This document shows, piece by piece, positions 51,882 through 60,892 of a stretch of 64,000 nt of DNA. Position 1 is the stretch's first letter. Every line of letters starts with the position of its first letter. The DNA lies in the NCBI GenBank assembly GCA_031277535.1, contig JAITMD010000006.1, positions 186,001-250,000 of the forward strand. The letters are read 5' to 3'. The DNA comes from Flavobacteriaceae bacterium (GTDB lineage Bacteria > Bacteroidota > Bacteroidia > Flavobacteriales > Flavobacteriaceae). The translations under genes and the position numbers were made by a program. The notes under the pieces were generated by a model that made no database searches, was not told the origin of the DNA, and saw only the letters and a program-made list of their open reading frames with translations.

Positions 51882-54329
51882 CTAAGGTTTTCTATTCTCT
51901 AAACTCTTATTGATAGCCCACTCCATTACTCTTAAAAAGAACTGTGCATTATCTACTCTTTCTCCTCCGAAAATTGATTGTTCTGGTCTCCCATCAATAG
52001 TTGCTTTTAATGGCCCAATAGTCGATCTTCCTGAAATGGAAGCCATCCATCCTCCATAACCAATATACATAAAAGCTTTGTTTTTATTCTTAACAACAAG
52101 AGCATCACCTACTTTACCTGTCGCTGCAGGAATTATTGTTTCATAATATTTACTATCAAAATCTGCCCAATACGAATATTTGGTTTTAAAATTTGTGATT
52201 TTCTTTCCTGCCATAGAACCAAACTCAGTTGCTCCTAATGCAAGATCATTGCGGATAGCAGTAGAACCATCATTAAAATATATTGAGAAGAAATTAGTAT
52301 AAGTTGGCTCAACCACTTCATTTACAACTTTTGCTATATAAAGATTCACTTGATTTGAAACAATAATAACTCCTCCAGTATCTATAAACTCGCCTAAAGC
52401 TGCTTTCCCATCAGATGTGATTGCTCCTCCTTGTACTATTAATAAAATATCTATATCCTGGTTCTTTAATGCCGCTTTAAGCTTATTAGCTCCTGCAAGT
52501 GTCGTTACAGACTTATCACTATAATTTGCTACGTTAATTCCATTCGTTTTTACCAATCCAGTAGGGCCAAAGTTATCGGGATTCATCAACAGCTTATAAG
52601 CTCCCCCACTTGGATAGGCAGGTCCGTACTCTTCATCCCCCATTACTAAAATATTAAAGCTACGGGTAGGATAACTAACACTAATATTAAAAGAACATTT
52701 ATTTTTAGCGTCAGATAAAGAATTAGTACCCAATATATATTGAACACTTGCATTTTCTCTAATCGGTGTCCCATAAGCTATTAATTTAATTTCTTTAGCA
52801 GATTCAACCTGAGTAAATGTTCCTTTTGCTGAAAAATAAATACCATTAACCATACTCGTTCTTATGTTATAATCCCCAGGAGTTATTACATTAACCTTAG
52901 CTGTCATAAAGTGTTTTCCAATTACTGTTACGTTAGGAATGAACACCTCACTCCCATTAGAAGAAATTGAAGAACAATCAACTATATAATCTACTGCTGG
53001 AGATGCAACATCAATGCTATAAGTTCCTGTATACTTACCAGTCCCCGTAAAAGTTAATTTAGCATCAGTAGCTGATAGTATTCCACTATTATTCACTAAA
53101 GTCACTAATTGTTTATTAACCTGTCCATCTGTATAATTCAACACAACATCATTTGCGCTAAAAATAATTGTACCTGATTTAAGTTCAAAAGATGCTTTAC
53201 CAGGAGCTAATACTTCTACTTCTATAGTTATTGTATTATCAGGTTTTAAAGCTCTACCTTTTAGATACTCTCCTTTATGCGTAGATTTAGTCAAATCAAC
53301 CTTATAATCAACCCCTTTAATAGTGAAATTTATATTACATGGTGTACCCGCAGTCCCATTTGTGTTAGTTATAGTGCCTACTGTAAAAGTACCTGCCGTA
53401 GTTGGCACTCCCTCTGCATATAACCTTACTGTCTTATTGCTTACTTCTGTATCAAAAGTTCCTGAGCCGCTAAAAGACACACCATTCGAAACTGCAGTTG
53501 AGATTCTATAATTCCCTCTTGCTGTTACATTTACCGTTACATCAACATAATTCTTAGTAGGATCTACTGGCATTCCAATAAAATAGTTTCCTACTGCTGT
53601 ATATCCGCCACCACAATTAACGGTAAACTGAGTACCATCTTTATCAACAGGTATTTTATAACTTGGACACAAATTCCCTAAATTCTTTCCATTTAGGTAG
53701 AATGAAACCACATCACCTGTGTTTGCTCCTGTATATCCATTGATAGGAACTCCTGTTCCTCTTAAAGCAACACGCACCATTCCAGTATTCATAAATGAAC
53801 CTGTAGCAGAAAAATAATACCCATTATCTGTTACAGTTGATATATCATATGTTCCTGTAGTACCAACATTAACATCTATATATAAGATATCCTCTGGTGT
53901 CAAATATTGCCCCTGTTTTAACCTATCCTTTTTATCTGCTGTTTTTAATGTTATTTTTCCACATACCACAGCTGGATCTATTGCAATAACAGCTGGAGGC
54001 AGTGTTCCACACAAACTCATCCACACTTCCGCTTTTTTACTCCAGTAGTTCAAACAATTTGTATCTGTATTATAAATACTCAAACCACTTCCTTCATTTC
54101 TTGTCTTTACAGGTATTGCATCACGTTGGGCATTACTCATACGCGGTAACAGAAATCCCTTACTCGTACTTTCAAGCTCTAAAATTGCGTTTGTAGATGG
54201 TATTGAAGCTGAGTTACTCACACTCCCATCTTTTATTTTTGTATTATGTTCTACAACTTGTCCAAATGCCATAGCACTTAAGAATAAGGTAAATACAAAA
54301 CATAACAAGTAATTTATCCTTTTTTTCAT
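51882..54329 (-). CDS. Large surface protein with Ig-like repeats (second of three)
   Basis: 815 residues. Signal peptide ending SAMAFGQ near residue 23. The leader block SKGFLLPRMSNAQRDAIP near 55 matches its paralog, followed by CLNYWSKKAEVWMSLCGT. Repeats then run from about 110 to 560 (SATGSFMNTGMVRVALRGTG, SGSGTFDTEVSNKTVRLYAEG, SAKGTFTQVESAKEIKLIAYG). The C-terminal 250 residues begin FNILVMGDEEYGPAY and include LLIVQGG and VIIVSNQ, then MYIGYGGW and FLRVMEWAINKSLENRKP, resembling a class I glutamine-amidotransferase-like fold. The role is unknown. It starts 16 bases after the first gene. Confidence 0.8.
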   Translation of the reverse strand: MKKRINYLLCFVFTLFLSAMAFGQVVEHNTKIKDGSVSNSASIPSTNAILELESTSKGFLLPRMSNAQRDAIPVKTRNEGSGLSIYNTDTNCLNYWSKKAEVWMSLCGTLPPAVIAIDPAVVCGKITLKTADKKDRLKQGQYLTPEDILYIDVNVGTTGTYDISTVTDNGYYFSATGSFMNTGMVRVALRGTGVPINGYTGANTGDVVSFYLNGKNLGNLCPSYKIPVDKDGTQFTVNCGGGYTAVGNYFIGMPVDPTKNYVDVTVNVTARGNYRISTAVSNGVSFSGSGTFDTEVSNKTVRLYAEGVPTTAGTFTVGTITNTNGTAGTPCNINFTIKGVDYKVDLTKSTHKGEYLKGRALKPDNTITIEVEVLAPGKASFELKSGTIIFSANDVVLNYTDGQVNKQLVTLVNNSGILSATDAKLTFTGTGKYTGTYSIDVASPAVDYIVDCSSISSNGSEVFIPNVTVIGKHFMTAKVNVITPGDYNIRTSMVNGIYFSAKGTFTQVESAKEIKLIAYGTPIRENASVQYILGTNSLSDAKNKCSFNISVSYPTRSFNILVMGDEEYGPAYPSGGAYKLLMNPDNFGPTGLVKTNGINVANYSDKSVTTLAGANKLKAALKNQDIDILLIVQGGAITSDGKAALGEFIDTGGVIIVSNQVNLYIAKVVNEVVEPTYTNFFSIYFNDGSTAIRNDLALGATEFGSMAGKKITNFKTKYSYWADFDSKYYETIIPAATGKVGDALVVKNKNKAFMYIGYGGWMASISGRSTIGPLKATIDGRPEQSIFGGERVDNAQFFLRVMEWAINKSLENRKP

Positions 54330-54345
54330 ATCCTTATTCTTTTAA

Positions 54346-55764
54346 TTATTTAGCTAATTTCTCTCGAATTAAACGTTCAATTTCTTCTAACCTCTCTTTT
54401 AACAACTCATTTTCTGTTTTCAAACTTTTAATCTCTTTGGCTTGATCAATTGTATGTAAATACAATTCTTCGGTTTTTTCTAACAATTGTATAGATAACT
54501 CAGACAAATTAAATGAATACCCATGCTCTGATTTATTCAATTCATTAATTGGAGTTATACCTGGTAAGTGTTTATTTTCTTTAATAAAACTTTCAATTGT
54601 ATTAAGGTTATTAAACTTGTAATCGTACTTCAAAGAAGAAGCTCCATTAAAATACGCATCAAACACATAATCAGCATAATAACTATTTACTGCTGTTACA
54701 CTACCATTAACTCTTAATTTTTCATTTGGCGCACTTAATGCAGTCGAAGGAATATCATATCCTATTCCAACCCAACCAGATGTATAGATATTATCTCCAA
54801 AACTACCCTTCTCATTTATTGTCCCAGATTTATTCCATGCTGTCTTAACAATCTGATTAATATCGATTGGATTACTCTCTTTTTTCTCATCTTTATATAT
54901 CAGTAATTTATTAGTCATATCTAACTCTAAACGTGTTAGCGATTCATTAAATTCAAATAGTCTATCTAAGAATATGGGTGTTTCTACATCAGCTTCATCT
55001 TTATAAATTAAAGCTGGAACTCGTACTTCTACTCCATTTCTTGTGGTCAGATAATTTGTTTCTAATCGCAGTGTTGTTAACGTTTCTACATTTTCCAACA
55101 CATTCTTTAGTTCATAAGCATCCGTTTTTCCCAACTCATCTGTATAAAGGAATTCTTCTTTAGAAATTATATTATCAGAAAATGCATAGCCAAGTACTGC
55201 TTTACCAATAGGCAACACATTTTCGTCGTCACCTACGTCCATTTTTACTAATATCTCATCAGGGGCAGTAGATGGTATAGAACCGCTGCCATCTTTAACT
55301 AAAACATAATACTTTCTTGTTTCTATAGAAAACTTAGTCAACGTTTCACTAAAACCTCCAACTGTGGCATCTCCAGATTTTAAGTTAAATCCCTGCCCTT
55401 TACCATCACCAGTCACTGGCAATTTATTTTCTAAAGAAACAATTACTTTTAAAGCCTTACTTATATTGGCATTATCAACTACTTGTCGCCATTCGTTATC
55501 AAACCAATAATAAAATCCTTCAGGAAAATCAGTAGAAGCTTGCTCGTTATAAACCAACAAACTATTTGTATAAGGTAACAACCCAACTATAGTAGTTGTA
55601 TCTGTTTTTCCTTTTAATGAAACACGAGGTATTAACAACCCCTTTTTACTTGAAGCAATCTCAACTTCTGCAGAAGAGTTTACAAGTTCAGTACCAAATC
55701 CTGTTTGTCCATAAACGAAACTTCCAGTCATCAACACCATTAAGGAAATGATTTTCTTTACCAT
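54346..55764 (-). CDS. Surface/tail-fibre-like protein with C-terminal coiled coil (first of three)
   Basis: 472 residues from the ATG at 55764. The ATG at 55824 lies upstream of the -7 box (55801-55808) and adds a second hydrophobic stretch, so it is rejected. The signal peptide ends GSFVYGQ. The leader has KKGLLIPRVSLKG and FPEGFYYWFDNEWRQVVDN. The C-terminal part includes NEKLRVNGSVTAVNSYYADYVFDAYF, IKENKHLPGITPINEL and a 60-residue coiled coil (TEELYLHTIDQAKEIKSLKTENELLKERLEEIE). This end is common in Bacteroidota surface proteins and resembles the intramolecular-chaperone end of phage fibres. Confidence 0.78.
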   Translation of the reverse strand: MVKKIISLMVLMTGSFVYGQTGFGTELVNSSAEVEIASSKKGLLIPRVSLKGKTDTTTIVGLLPYTNSLLVYNEQASTDFPEGFYYWFDNEWRQVVDNANISKALKVIVSLENKLPVTGDGKGQGFNLKSGDATVGGFSETLTKFSIETRKYYVLVKDGSGSIPSTAPDEILVKMDVGDDENVLPIGKAVLGYAFSDNIISKEEFLYTDELGKTDAYELKNVLENVETLTTLRLETNYLTTRNGVEVRVPALIYKDEADVETPIFLDRLFEFNESLTRLELDMTNKLLIYKDEKKESNPIDINQIVKTAWNKSGTINEKGSFGDNIYTSGWVGIGYDIPSTALSAPNEKLRVNGSVTAVNSYYADYVFDAYFNGASSLKYDYKFNNLNTIESFIKENKHLPGITPINELNKSEHGYSFNLSELSIQLLEKTEELYLHTIDQAKEIKSLKTENELLKERLEEIERLIREKLAK

Positions 55765-56130
55765 AGCTATTTTTTTTAACAATATTGAATATAAAATTAA
55801 CAAAAATATATAGAATACAAACATTTATAAAAAAAATATAAAAAAAACACATATTATTGGTAAAAGAAAAAATAATACAACTAACAATTGGTAAAATAAT
55901 AATTATTCGCAAAAATAAAGGGAATGCATGCTAAATCAGCCTTTCTATAAAAAGGCCAAATACGTCAAAAAGACTTAAAAAAAATCAACTTAATCTATTA
56001 ATAAGCTGATTAATAATTTATTATAAGTAGTTAATCTTCTAAAAAAGACAAGAATAATGATTTACAAAGAGTAATTGTACAACCCTTTATTATTACAAAT
56101 ACGTGGTTAGACTATACGGTCTGTACCTTT
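55765..56130. other. AT-rich intergenic region with a promoter
   Basis: 366 bases. TATTTTTG on the minus strand at 55801-55808 is the likely promoter of the surface-protein operon. A short hairpin (GCCTTT/AAAGGC, 55939-55956) has no T-run. I see no gene. Confidence 0.55.
55801..55808 (-). promoter_or_regulatory. -7 promoter box for surface-protein operon
   Basis: TATTTTTG on the minus strand, 36 bases before the ATG at 55764. It decides against the start at 55824. Confidence 0.5.
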
Positions 56131-56826
56131 TTACTTTACAGTCGCTATTATTTCCAGAGCAGGTTCTCCAAGTACTAAATCCTCTTCGTTCCATCCATCT
56201 GTATTAACAGCATAAGTAACATCTATAAGAAGAAAATTAGTGATATCCCCAATATTTACTTCTGTAGCACCTGCAGGAAAATCTAACACCAATACTTCTC
56301 CAGCTTTCTTTACTTGATGAGGTATTTCTAATTCAAACTCTCCTTTACTATTAGTTGAGGTAGATAAATTATGTCCTTGTAAAGTAATCTTAACTTTATC
56401 AATCTCTTCTAATTCGCTACTTATTTTCCCTTTTATCGTCAAAGGACCAACGTAAACTACCTCAGGAGATTTTGTTGAAACAACTTCTTCTACACTTGTT
56501 TTTTGCTCATTTTTTGTTTGACACGAAATAGCTACTGTGGCTACAGTAGTCCAAGCTAATAAGTTTACAACAGTAGCCACCAAGCCATATCCTTTTGAAG
56601 GTGCTTTTACCTTATCTTCTTCCAAGGTTGTATCTAAAAAACGTTTGGGAAAACGACCACAAATTTTTTCTCCACTTCTGATATAGGTAATAATATCTTG
56701 TTTATTCGCTGTAGAGAAATCCACTACTACCTTTTCACATACTGAACAATATTTTCCGCGTTCCACCTCATCCATAGCATCCCAGTGCTCACTACATGGT
56801 TTAGGTATAGTCATTTTGTACTTCAT
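56131..56826 (-). CDS. Dispersed sixth four-cysteine membrane protein
   Basis: 231 residues. The N-terminal cysteines are again at 11, 27, 30 and 56 (PKPCSEHWDAMDEVERGKYCSVC, KICGRFPKRF). The hydrophobic segment starts YGLVATVVNLLAWTTVATVAI and ends S-C102, which resembles a lipobox. The C-terminal domain (about 130-230) is a beta sandwich of another kind: TIKGKISSELEEIDKVKITLQG, then STSTNSKGEFELEI. It is 12 kb from the array and stands alone, upstream of the surface-protein operon. It may be exported and lipid-anchored after its cytoplasmic domain; that is inference. Confidence 0.78.
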   Translation of the reverse strand: MKYKMTIPKPCSEHWDAMDEVERGKYCSVCEKVVVDFSTANKQDIITYIRSGEKICGRFPKRFLDTTLEEDKVKAPSKGYGLVATVVNLLAWTTVATVAISCQTKNEQKTSVEEVVSTKSPEVVYVGPLTIKGKISSELEEIDKVKITLQGHNLSTSTNSKGEFELEIPHQVKKAGEVLVLDFPAGATEVNIGDITNFLLIDVTYAVNTDGWNEEDLVLGEPALEIIATVK

Positions 56827-56875
56827 CGTTATTCAATCTAAAATTCTACTATTTTCTATTTTATCAAAAACTATT

Positions 56876-57193
56876 TTACTCAACTTGCCAATCTAATATT
56901 CTTTCTAATACTTCTTTAGAAATTTTCTGATTCTCTTCTAAATCACTCGACAACTCATCTAACTCATAAATCCAATAAAGAACTTGACAATCATCAAGAA
57001 CATCAACTAACTCTTGTAATTGTGTAGCAATAACAGCATGATCATTATAAAACAACAGACCAATATATAGAGGATTTCTTCCTTCTATTCTTTGTTTGAT
57101 GTCTTGTAATGATTTATCAATCACCTTCTTTATCTTAAACAGTACCGTATGATCAATATGATTCTCTTTTAGTACAATAGCAATTTTTGACAT
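56876..57193 (-). CDS. Small soluble protein, unknown function
   Basis: 105 residues. An alpha/beta pattern is visible: KIAIVLKENH, VLFKIKKVIDKSLQDIKQRIEG, LYIGLLFYNDHAVIATQLQELVDVLDD, and an acidic end. The YIGLLFYND segment could be a nucleotide- or ligand-fold strand, but I recognise no family. It lies 50 bases upstream of the sixth four-cysteine gene on the same strand, so may be in its transcript. Confidence 0.6.
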   Translation of the reverse strand: MSKIAIVLKENHIDHTVLFKIKKVIDKSLQDIKQRIEGRNPLYIGLLFYNDHAVIATQLQELVDVLDDCQVLYWIYELDELSSDLEENQKISKEVLERILDWQVE

Positions 57194-57261
57194 ATTATAT
57201 CATTTGTTAAGTTACAGTCATACATAATGTTTTTAAGACACACCCTCTACCTAAAATATTT

Positions 57262-57468
57262 TTAGGTTAGAAAACGTACAACCAAGTTAACCAATATTTT
57301 AATAGCAATAACAACTAATTCACTGCATGAAGTTTGAACACGTTGGGGAAATAACAAGTGTCTAATCATATGTACAAACACACAAAACAGTATTGCTATA
57401 CCACAAAACATCACTATAACTATTGCTTGTAAGACTTTATCCTGATCAAGGTAACATAGCGTATGCAT
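57262..57468 (-). CDS. Possible small membrane protein
   Basis: 68 residues from the ATG, with a hydrophobic helix at about 12-40 (KVLQAIVIVMFCGIAILFCVFVHMI) and a second near the end (ELVVIAIKILVNLVV). No family is recognised and the composition is close to random AT-rich sequence, so the call is uncertain. It is upstream of the small soluble protein gene on the same strand, with a 68-base gap. A chance reading frame cannot be excluded. Confidence 0.35.
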   Translation of the reverse strand: MHTLCYLDQDKVLQAIVIVMFCGIAILFCVFVHMIRHLLFPQRVQTSCSELVVIAIKILVNLVVRFLT

Positions 57469-57809
57469 ACCCTCCAAAGAAGTCTGATTAATTGGTATTA
57501 CTTACAAACCTGACTCCGTGTAAGAAGATAGAACAAATGGATTTCACCTCTTCTTTTTTTAAAATCACACCCCTTTTTACGTCAAAAACAAGGGGATAAC
57601 TATAAAAAATCCTCGAATTTTATCCAAAAACAGCCTTCTTTGCTCTTTATTAGAAGTAATTTCCAAAAAAACACCTACTTTTTTTGAGTTAAAAAAGCAC
57701 TCCAAAAAACAGTAAACAAAAGTAAATCATTGTTTTACACAAAAAACTGTCTTATTATGCCCTAAATCAGAACGTCCTTTGATCCCAGTATTAACAAGCT
57801 ATCTCCCAA

Positions 57810-57910
57810 AATCCTTCAAGGATTGTTCAACAATACCCCAAGAATGCTCTATCAGAAACGTTGTTTGCTGAACCATTGTTGAAGTATTGTAGAGTTATTC
57901 TTGAAGTATT
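57810..57910. repeat. Cluster of overlapping inverted repeats
   Basis: AATCCTT-C-AAGGATT (57810-57824) overlaps ATTGTT-C-AACAAT (57822-57834). An imperfect arm at 57832-57851 pairs with 57890-57910. TTGAAGTATT is repeated at 57879-57888 and 57901-57910. Confidence 0.6.
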
Positions 57911-58048
57911 ATATACATGTATGCGTTCTAATGCTGAAAAAAAATAAAAAAACGAAGCGATAAACACTTCCTTATCCCCTTGTATTTTACTTTTAAATCG
58001 CTTCAAAAAACAGTTGTTAATTACAACCAAAAACTGCTCGCTGTCATC

Positions 58049-58078
58049 TTGTCAGTTTTATAAATTACAGTATCTTTG
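58049..58078 (+). promoter_or_regulatory. Promoter TTG-N19-TATCTTTG of miaB operon
   Basis: TTG at 58049-58051 and TATCTTTG at 58071-58078, 19 bases apart, 35 bases before the miaB ATG. Confidence 0.65.
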
Positions 58079-58113
58079 TCCATTAAATACAAAACTCCCT
58101 TTTGAACAACATT

Positions 58114-59562
58114 ATGGAAAAGGTAATAGACGAAAATAAACAAGGTACAAGCTTGCAATTAGACAACAAACAAGACAATACAAAAAAGCTTTTTATTGAA
58201 AGCTATGGTTGTCAAATGAATTTTTCTGATAGCGAGATTGTAGCATCAATTCTTTCTAACGAAGGATATAATACAACAGACAATTTAGAAGAAGCCGATT
58301 TAGTATTAGTAAACACTTGTTCTATTCGCGACAAAGCAGAACAAACCGTTCGCAAACGCTTAGATCAATACAACCGAGTAAAAAGAAAAAATCCAGGAAT
58401 GAAAGTAGGGGTTTTGGGTTGTATGGCAGAGCGATTGAAAGCTAAGTTCTTGGAAGAGGAAAAAATTGTAGATATGGTGGTAGGGCCAGATGCTTACAAA
58501 GACATTCCTAACTTGTTGAAAGATGTAGAAGAAGGAAGAGAAGCAATCAATGTAATCTTGTCTAAAGATGAGACTTATGGAGATATTTCGCCTGTGCGTT
58601 TACAAAGCAACGGGGTTACAGCCTTTGTATCTATTACAAGAGGATGCGACAATATGTGTACCTTCTGTGTGGTTCCATTTACTCGAGGACGCGAGCGCAG
58701 TCGTGACCCACAAAGTATTATTGAAGAAATTAAAGATTTGCAAGAAAGAGGATTTAAAGAAATTACTCTTTTAGGACAAAACGTGGATAGCTACCTTTGG
58801 TATGGGGGTGGATTGAAAAAAGATTTTGAAAAAGCTTCTGAAATGCAAAAAGCAACAGCTGTTGATTTTTCTCAGTTGTTGGAACAATGTGCTACTACAT
58901 TCCCAAAAATGCGTTTTCGTTTTTCTACTTCGAATCCACAAGATATGCATATCGAAGTAATAGAAGTAATTGCAAAACACGAAAACATCTGTAAGTATAT
59001 TCACTTACCTGTACAGTCGGGAAGTACACGTATCTTACAAGAAATGAACCGTCAGCACACAAGAGAAGAATACATTGCTTTGGTAGATAAAATCTACGCG
59101 TTGATTCCTAATATTTCTTTATCTCAAGATATGATTACAGGATTCCCAACCGAAACAGAAGAAGATCACCAAGACACTTTATCGTTGATGGAGCATGTGC
59201 GTTATGACTTTGGTTTTATGTTTGCTTACTCTGAAAGACCTGGTACTTTAGCGGCTCGTAAATTAGAAGACGATGTACCAGAAGAAACAAAAAAACGTCG
59301 TTTGTCAGAAGTAATTGCTGTACAAAACAAAATCAGTTTGGAACGTACAAAACGCTTCGTTGGTACAACAGTAGAAGTATTGATTGAAAAAACATCCAAA
59401 CGATCTGATGCAGAATGGTCTGGACGCAACTCTCAAAACACAACAGTGGTATTCCCTAAAGAAAACTACAAGGTAGGTGATTTTGTACTTGTTGAAGTTG
59501 CTGACTGTACTTCTGCAACCTTGATTGGTAAAGCAGTAGGATACTCTCCTATGCAAGAATAA
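58114..59562 (+). CDS. miaB: tRNA-2-methylthio-N6-dimethylallyladenosine synthase
   Basis: 482 residues from the ATG; the longer frame's TTG is rejected. The N-terminal methylthiotransferase domain starts SYGCQMNFSDSEIVASIL and carries NTCSIRDKAEQTV and VLGCMAERL (the second 4Fe-4S cluster). The radical-SAM motif is RGCDNMCTFCVVPFTRGRERSR. A TRAM domain follows near the C-terminus (VEVLIEKTSK, GDFVLVEVADCT). It methylthiolates i6A37 in tRNAs. An N-terminal 25-residue polar extension is longer than in E. coli. It heads the operon that ends with secG. Confidence 0.97.
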   Translation: MEKVIDENKQGTSLQLDNKQDNTKKLFIESYGCQMNFSDSEIVASILSNEGYNTTDNLEEADLVLVNTCSIRDKAEQTVRKRLDQYNRVKRKNPGMKVGVLGCMAERLKAKFLEEEKIVDMVVGPDAYKDIPNLLKDVEEGREAINVILSKDETYGDISPVRLQSNGVTAFVSITRGCDNMCTFCVVPFTRGRERSRDPQSIIEEIKDLQERGFKEITLLGQNVDSYLWYGGGLKKDFEKASEMQKATAVDFSQLLEQCATTFPKMRFRFSTSNPQDMHIEVIEVIAKHENICKYIHLPVQSGSTRILQEMNRQHTREEYIALVDKIYALIPNISLSQDMITGFPTETEEDHQDTLSLMEHVRYDFGFMFAYSERPGTLAARKLEDDVPEETKKRRLSEVIAVQNKISLERTKRFVGTTVEVLIEKTSKRSDAEWSGRNSQNTTVVFPKENYKVGDFVLVEVADCTSATLIGKAVGYSPMQE

Positions 59563-59591
59563 TAGATACGTTTAAAACAGACTATAAACAA

Positions 59592-60890
59592 ATGGAAAAC
59601 ATTCAAGTTGTCAAACAGCGCTTTGAGATCATCGGTAACGACCCAAAACTAAACAGAGCTTTGCAAAAAGCTATGCAAGTTGCGCCTACCGATATTTCTG
59701 TACTTGTTACAGGAGAAAGTGGGGTTGGAAAAGAAAGTATTCCAAAGATTATACACGCACTTTCGCATCGCAAACACGGTAAATTTATTGCTGTAAACTG
59801 TGGTGCCATTCCAGAAGGAACGATAGACAGTGAGTTGTTTGGTCATGAAAAAGGGGCATTTACGGGTGCTATAAGCACTCGTGAAGGTTACTTTGAAGAG
59901 GCTGATGGTGGAACAATCTTTTTAGACGAAGTAGGTGAATTACCTCTTACCACTCAAGTACGCCTATTGCGTGTATTGGAAAATGGAGAATTTATCAAAG
60001 TAGGGTCGTCGAAAGTACAAAAAACGGATATTCGAATTATTGCAGCAACAAATGTTAATATGATGCAGGCAATAGACAAAGGAAAATTCAGAGAAGATTT
60101 GTACTATCGTTTGAGTACTGTAGAAATAAATCTACCTCCTTTGAGAGAACGTGGAGAAGACATTCATCTTTTGTTCAGAAAATTTGCTTCGGACTTTGCA
60201 CATAAGTACAAAATGCCTCCTATTAAATTAGAACCTGAGGCTGCCAACTATTTGATGAAATACAGATGGGATGGTAATATTCGTCAGTTGAGAAATATAG
60301 CAGAACAAATATCTGTTTTGCAACACAATAGAGATATTTCACTATCAGAATTACAAGAGTATTTACCTTTACACGACAGACAAGTACCTTCTGTTATTGG
60401 TGGGACTAAAAGCGAATCCGACTTTAGTACAGAGCGTGAAATATTATACAAAGTATTGTTTGATATGAAAAACGACCTCAACGACTTGAAAAAGTTAACA
60501 TTGGAGTTGTTGCAACACGACAATAATCAAGTACAGGAATCTAATAAGCAATTGATTCAACGCATCTACAGCAACAAGCCTGTAGATACCGCTGACTACA
60601 ATGAAACAAGATCTTCTAACTCGGATTTCTTACAATTGCAAAGCAATGCTATTACACCGATTACCCCAACCATTCACACTCCAACGTTCCACAACGATGA
60701 AGACGAATACGAGGATAATTACCTAATTGCTGAGGCGATTGAAGAAGAACCAATGAATTTGGAGGAGCAGGAAATACGATTAATCAAAAAAGCACTGGAA
60801 CGACACAAAGGCAAACGAAAGGCTGCTGCTGATGAACTAAAAATATCGGAACGTACACTGTACAGAAAGATTAAACAATACAATCTATAG
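59592..60890 (+). CDS. Sigma-54-dependent activator without a receiver domain
   Basis: 432 residues. The AAA+ domain has Walker A GESGVGKE (41-48), the sigma-54 contact loop GAFTGA (88-93), Walker B LDEVGE (111-116) and REDLYYRLS. A variable linker with acidic stretches (EDEYEDNY) leads to a Fis-type helix-turn-helix at the C-terminus (KAAADELKISERTLYRKIKQ). There is no N-terminal receiver, GAF or PAS domain, so input must come from elsewhere. It lies 29 bases after miaB and two bases before lptE, within one operon. Confidence 0.93.
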   Translation: MENIQVVKQRFEIIGNDPKLNRALQKAMQVAPTDISVLVTGESGVGKESIPKIIHALSHRKHGKFIAVNCGAIPEGTIDSELFGHEKGAFTGAISTREGYFEEADGGTIFLDEVGELPLTTQVRLLRVLENGEFIKVGSSKVQKTDIRIIAATNVNMMQAIDKGKFREDLYYRLSTVEINLPPLRERGEDIHLLFRKFASDFAHKYKMPPIKLEPEAANYLMKYRWDGNIRQLRNIAEQISVLQHNRDISLSELQEYLPLHDRQVPSVIGGTKSESDFSTEREILYKVLFDMKNDLNDLKKLTLELLQHDNNQVQESNKQLIQRIYSNKPVDTADYNETRSSNSDFLQLQSNAITPITPTIHTPTFHNDEDEYEDNYLIAEAIEEEPMNLEEQEIRLIKKALERHKGKRKAAADELKISERTLYRKIKQYNL

Positions 60891-60892
60891 TT

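Larger units (their letters stand above)
57469..58113. other. Intergenic region with palindromes and the miaB promoter
   Basis: 645 bases. It contains a cluster of overlapping palindromes and inverted repeats (57810-57910) and the miaB promoter (58049-58078). No convincing gene. Confidence 0.6.

Noticed and set aside
55688..55912. Hydrophobic frame at the start of the surface-protein operon
   Set aside because: It overlaps the real gene start and the promoter box out of frame; its hydrophobicity reflects T-rich DNA.
57827..58030. 67-residue frame on the minus strand before miaB
   Set aside because: It crosses the palindrome cluster, has a weak start, no family similarity that I see, and composition like random AT-rich DNA.
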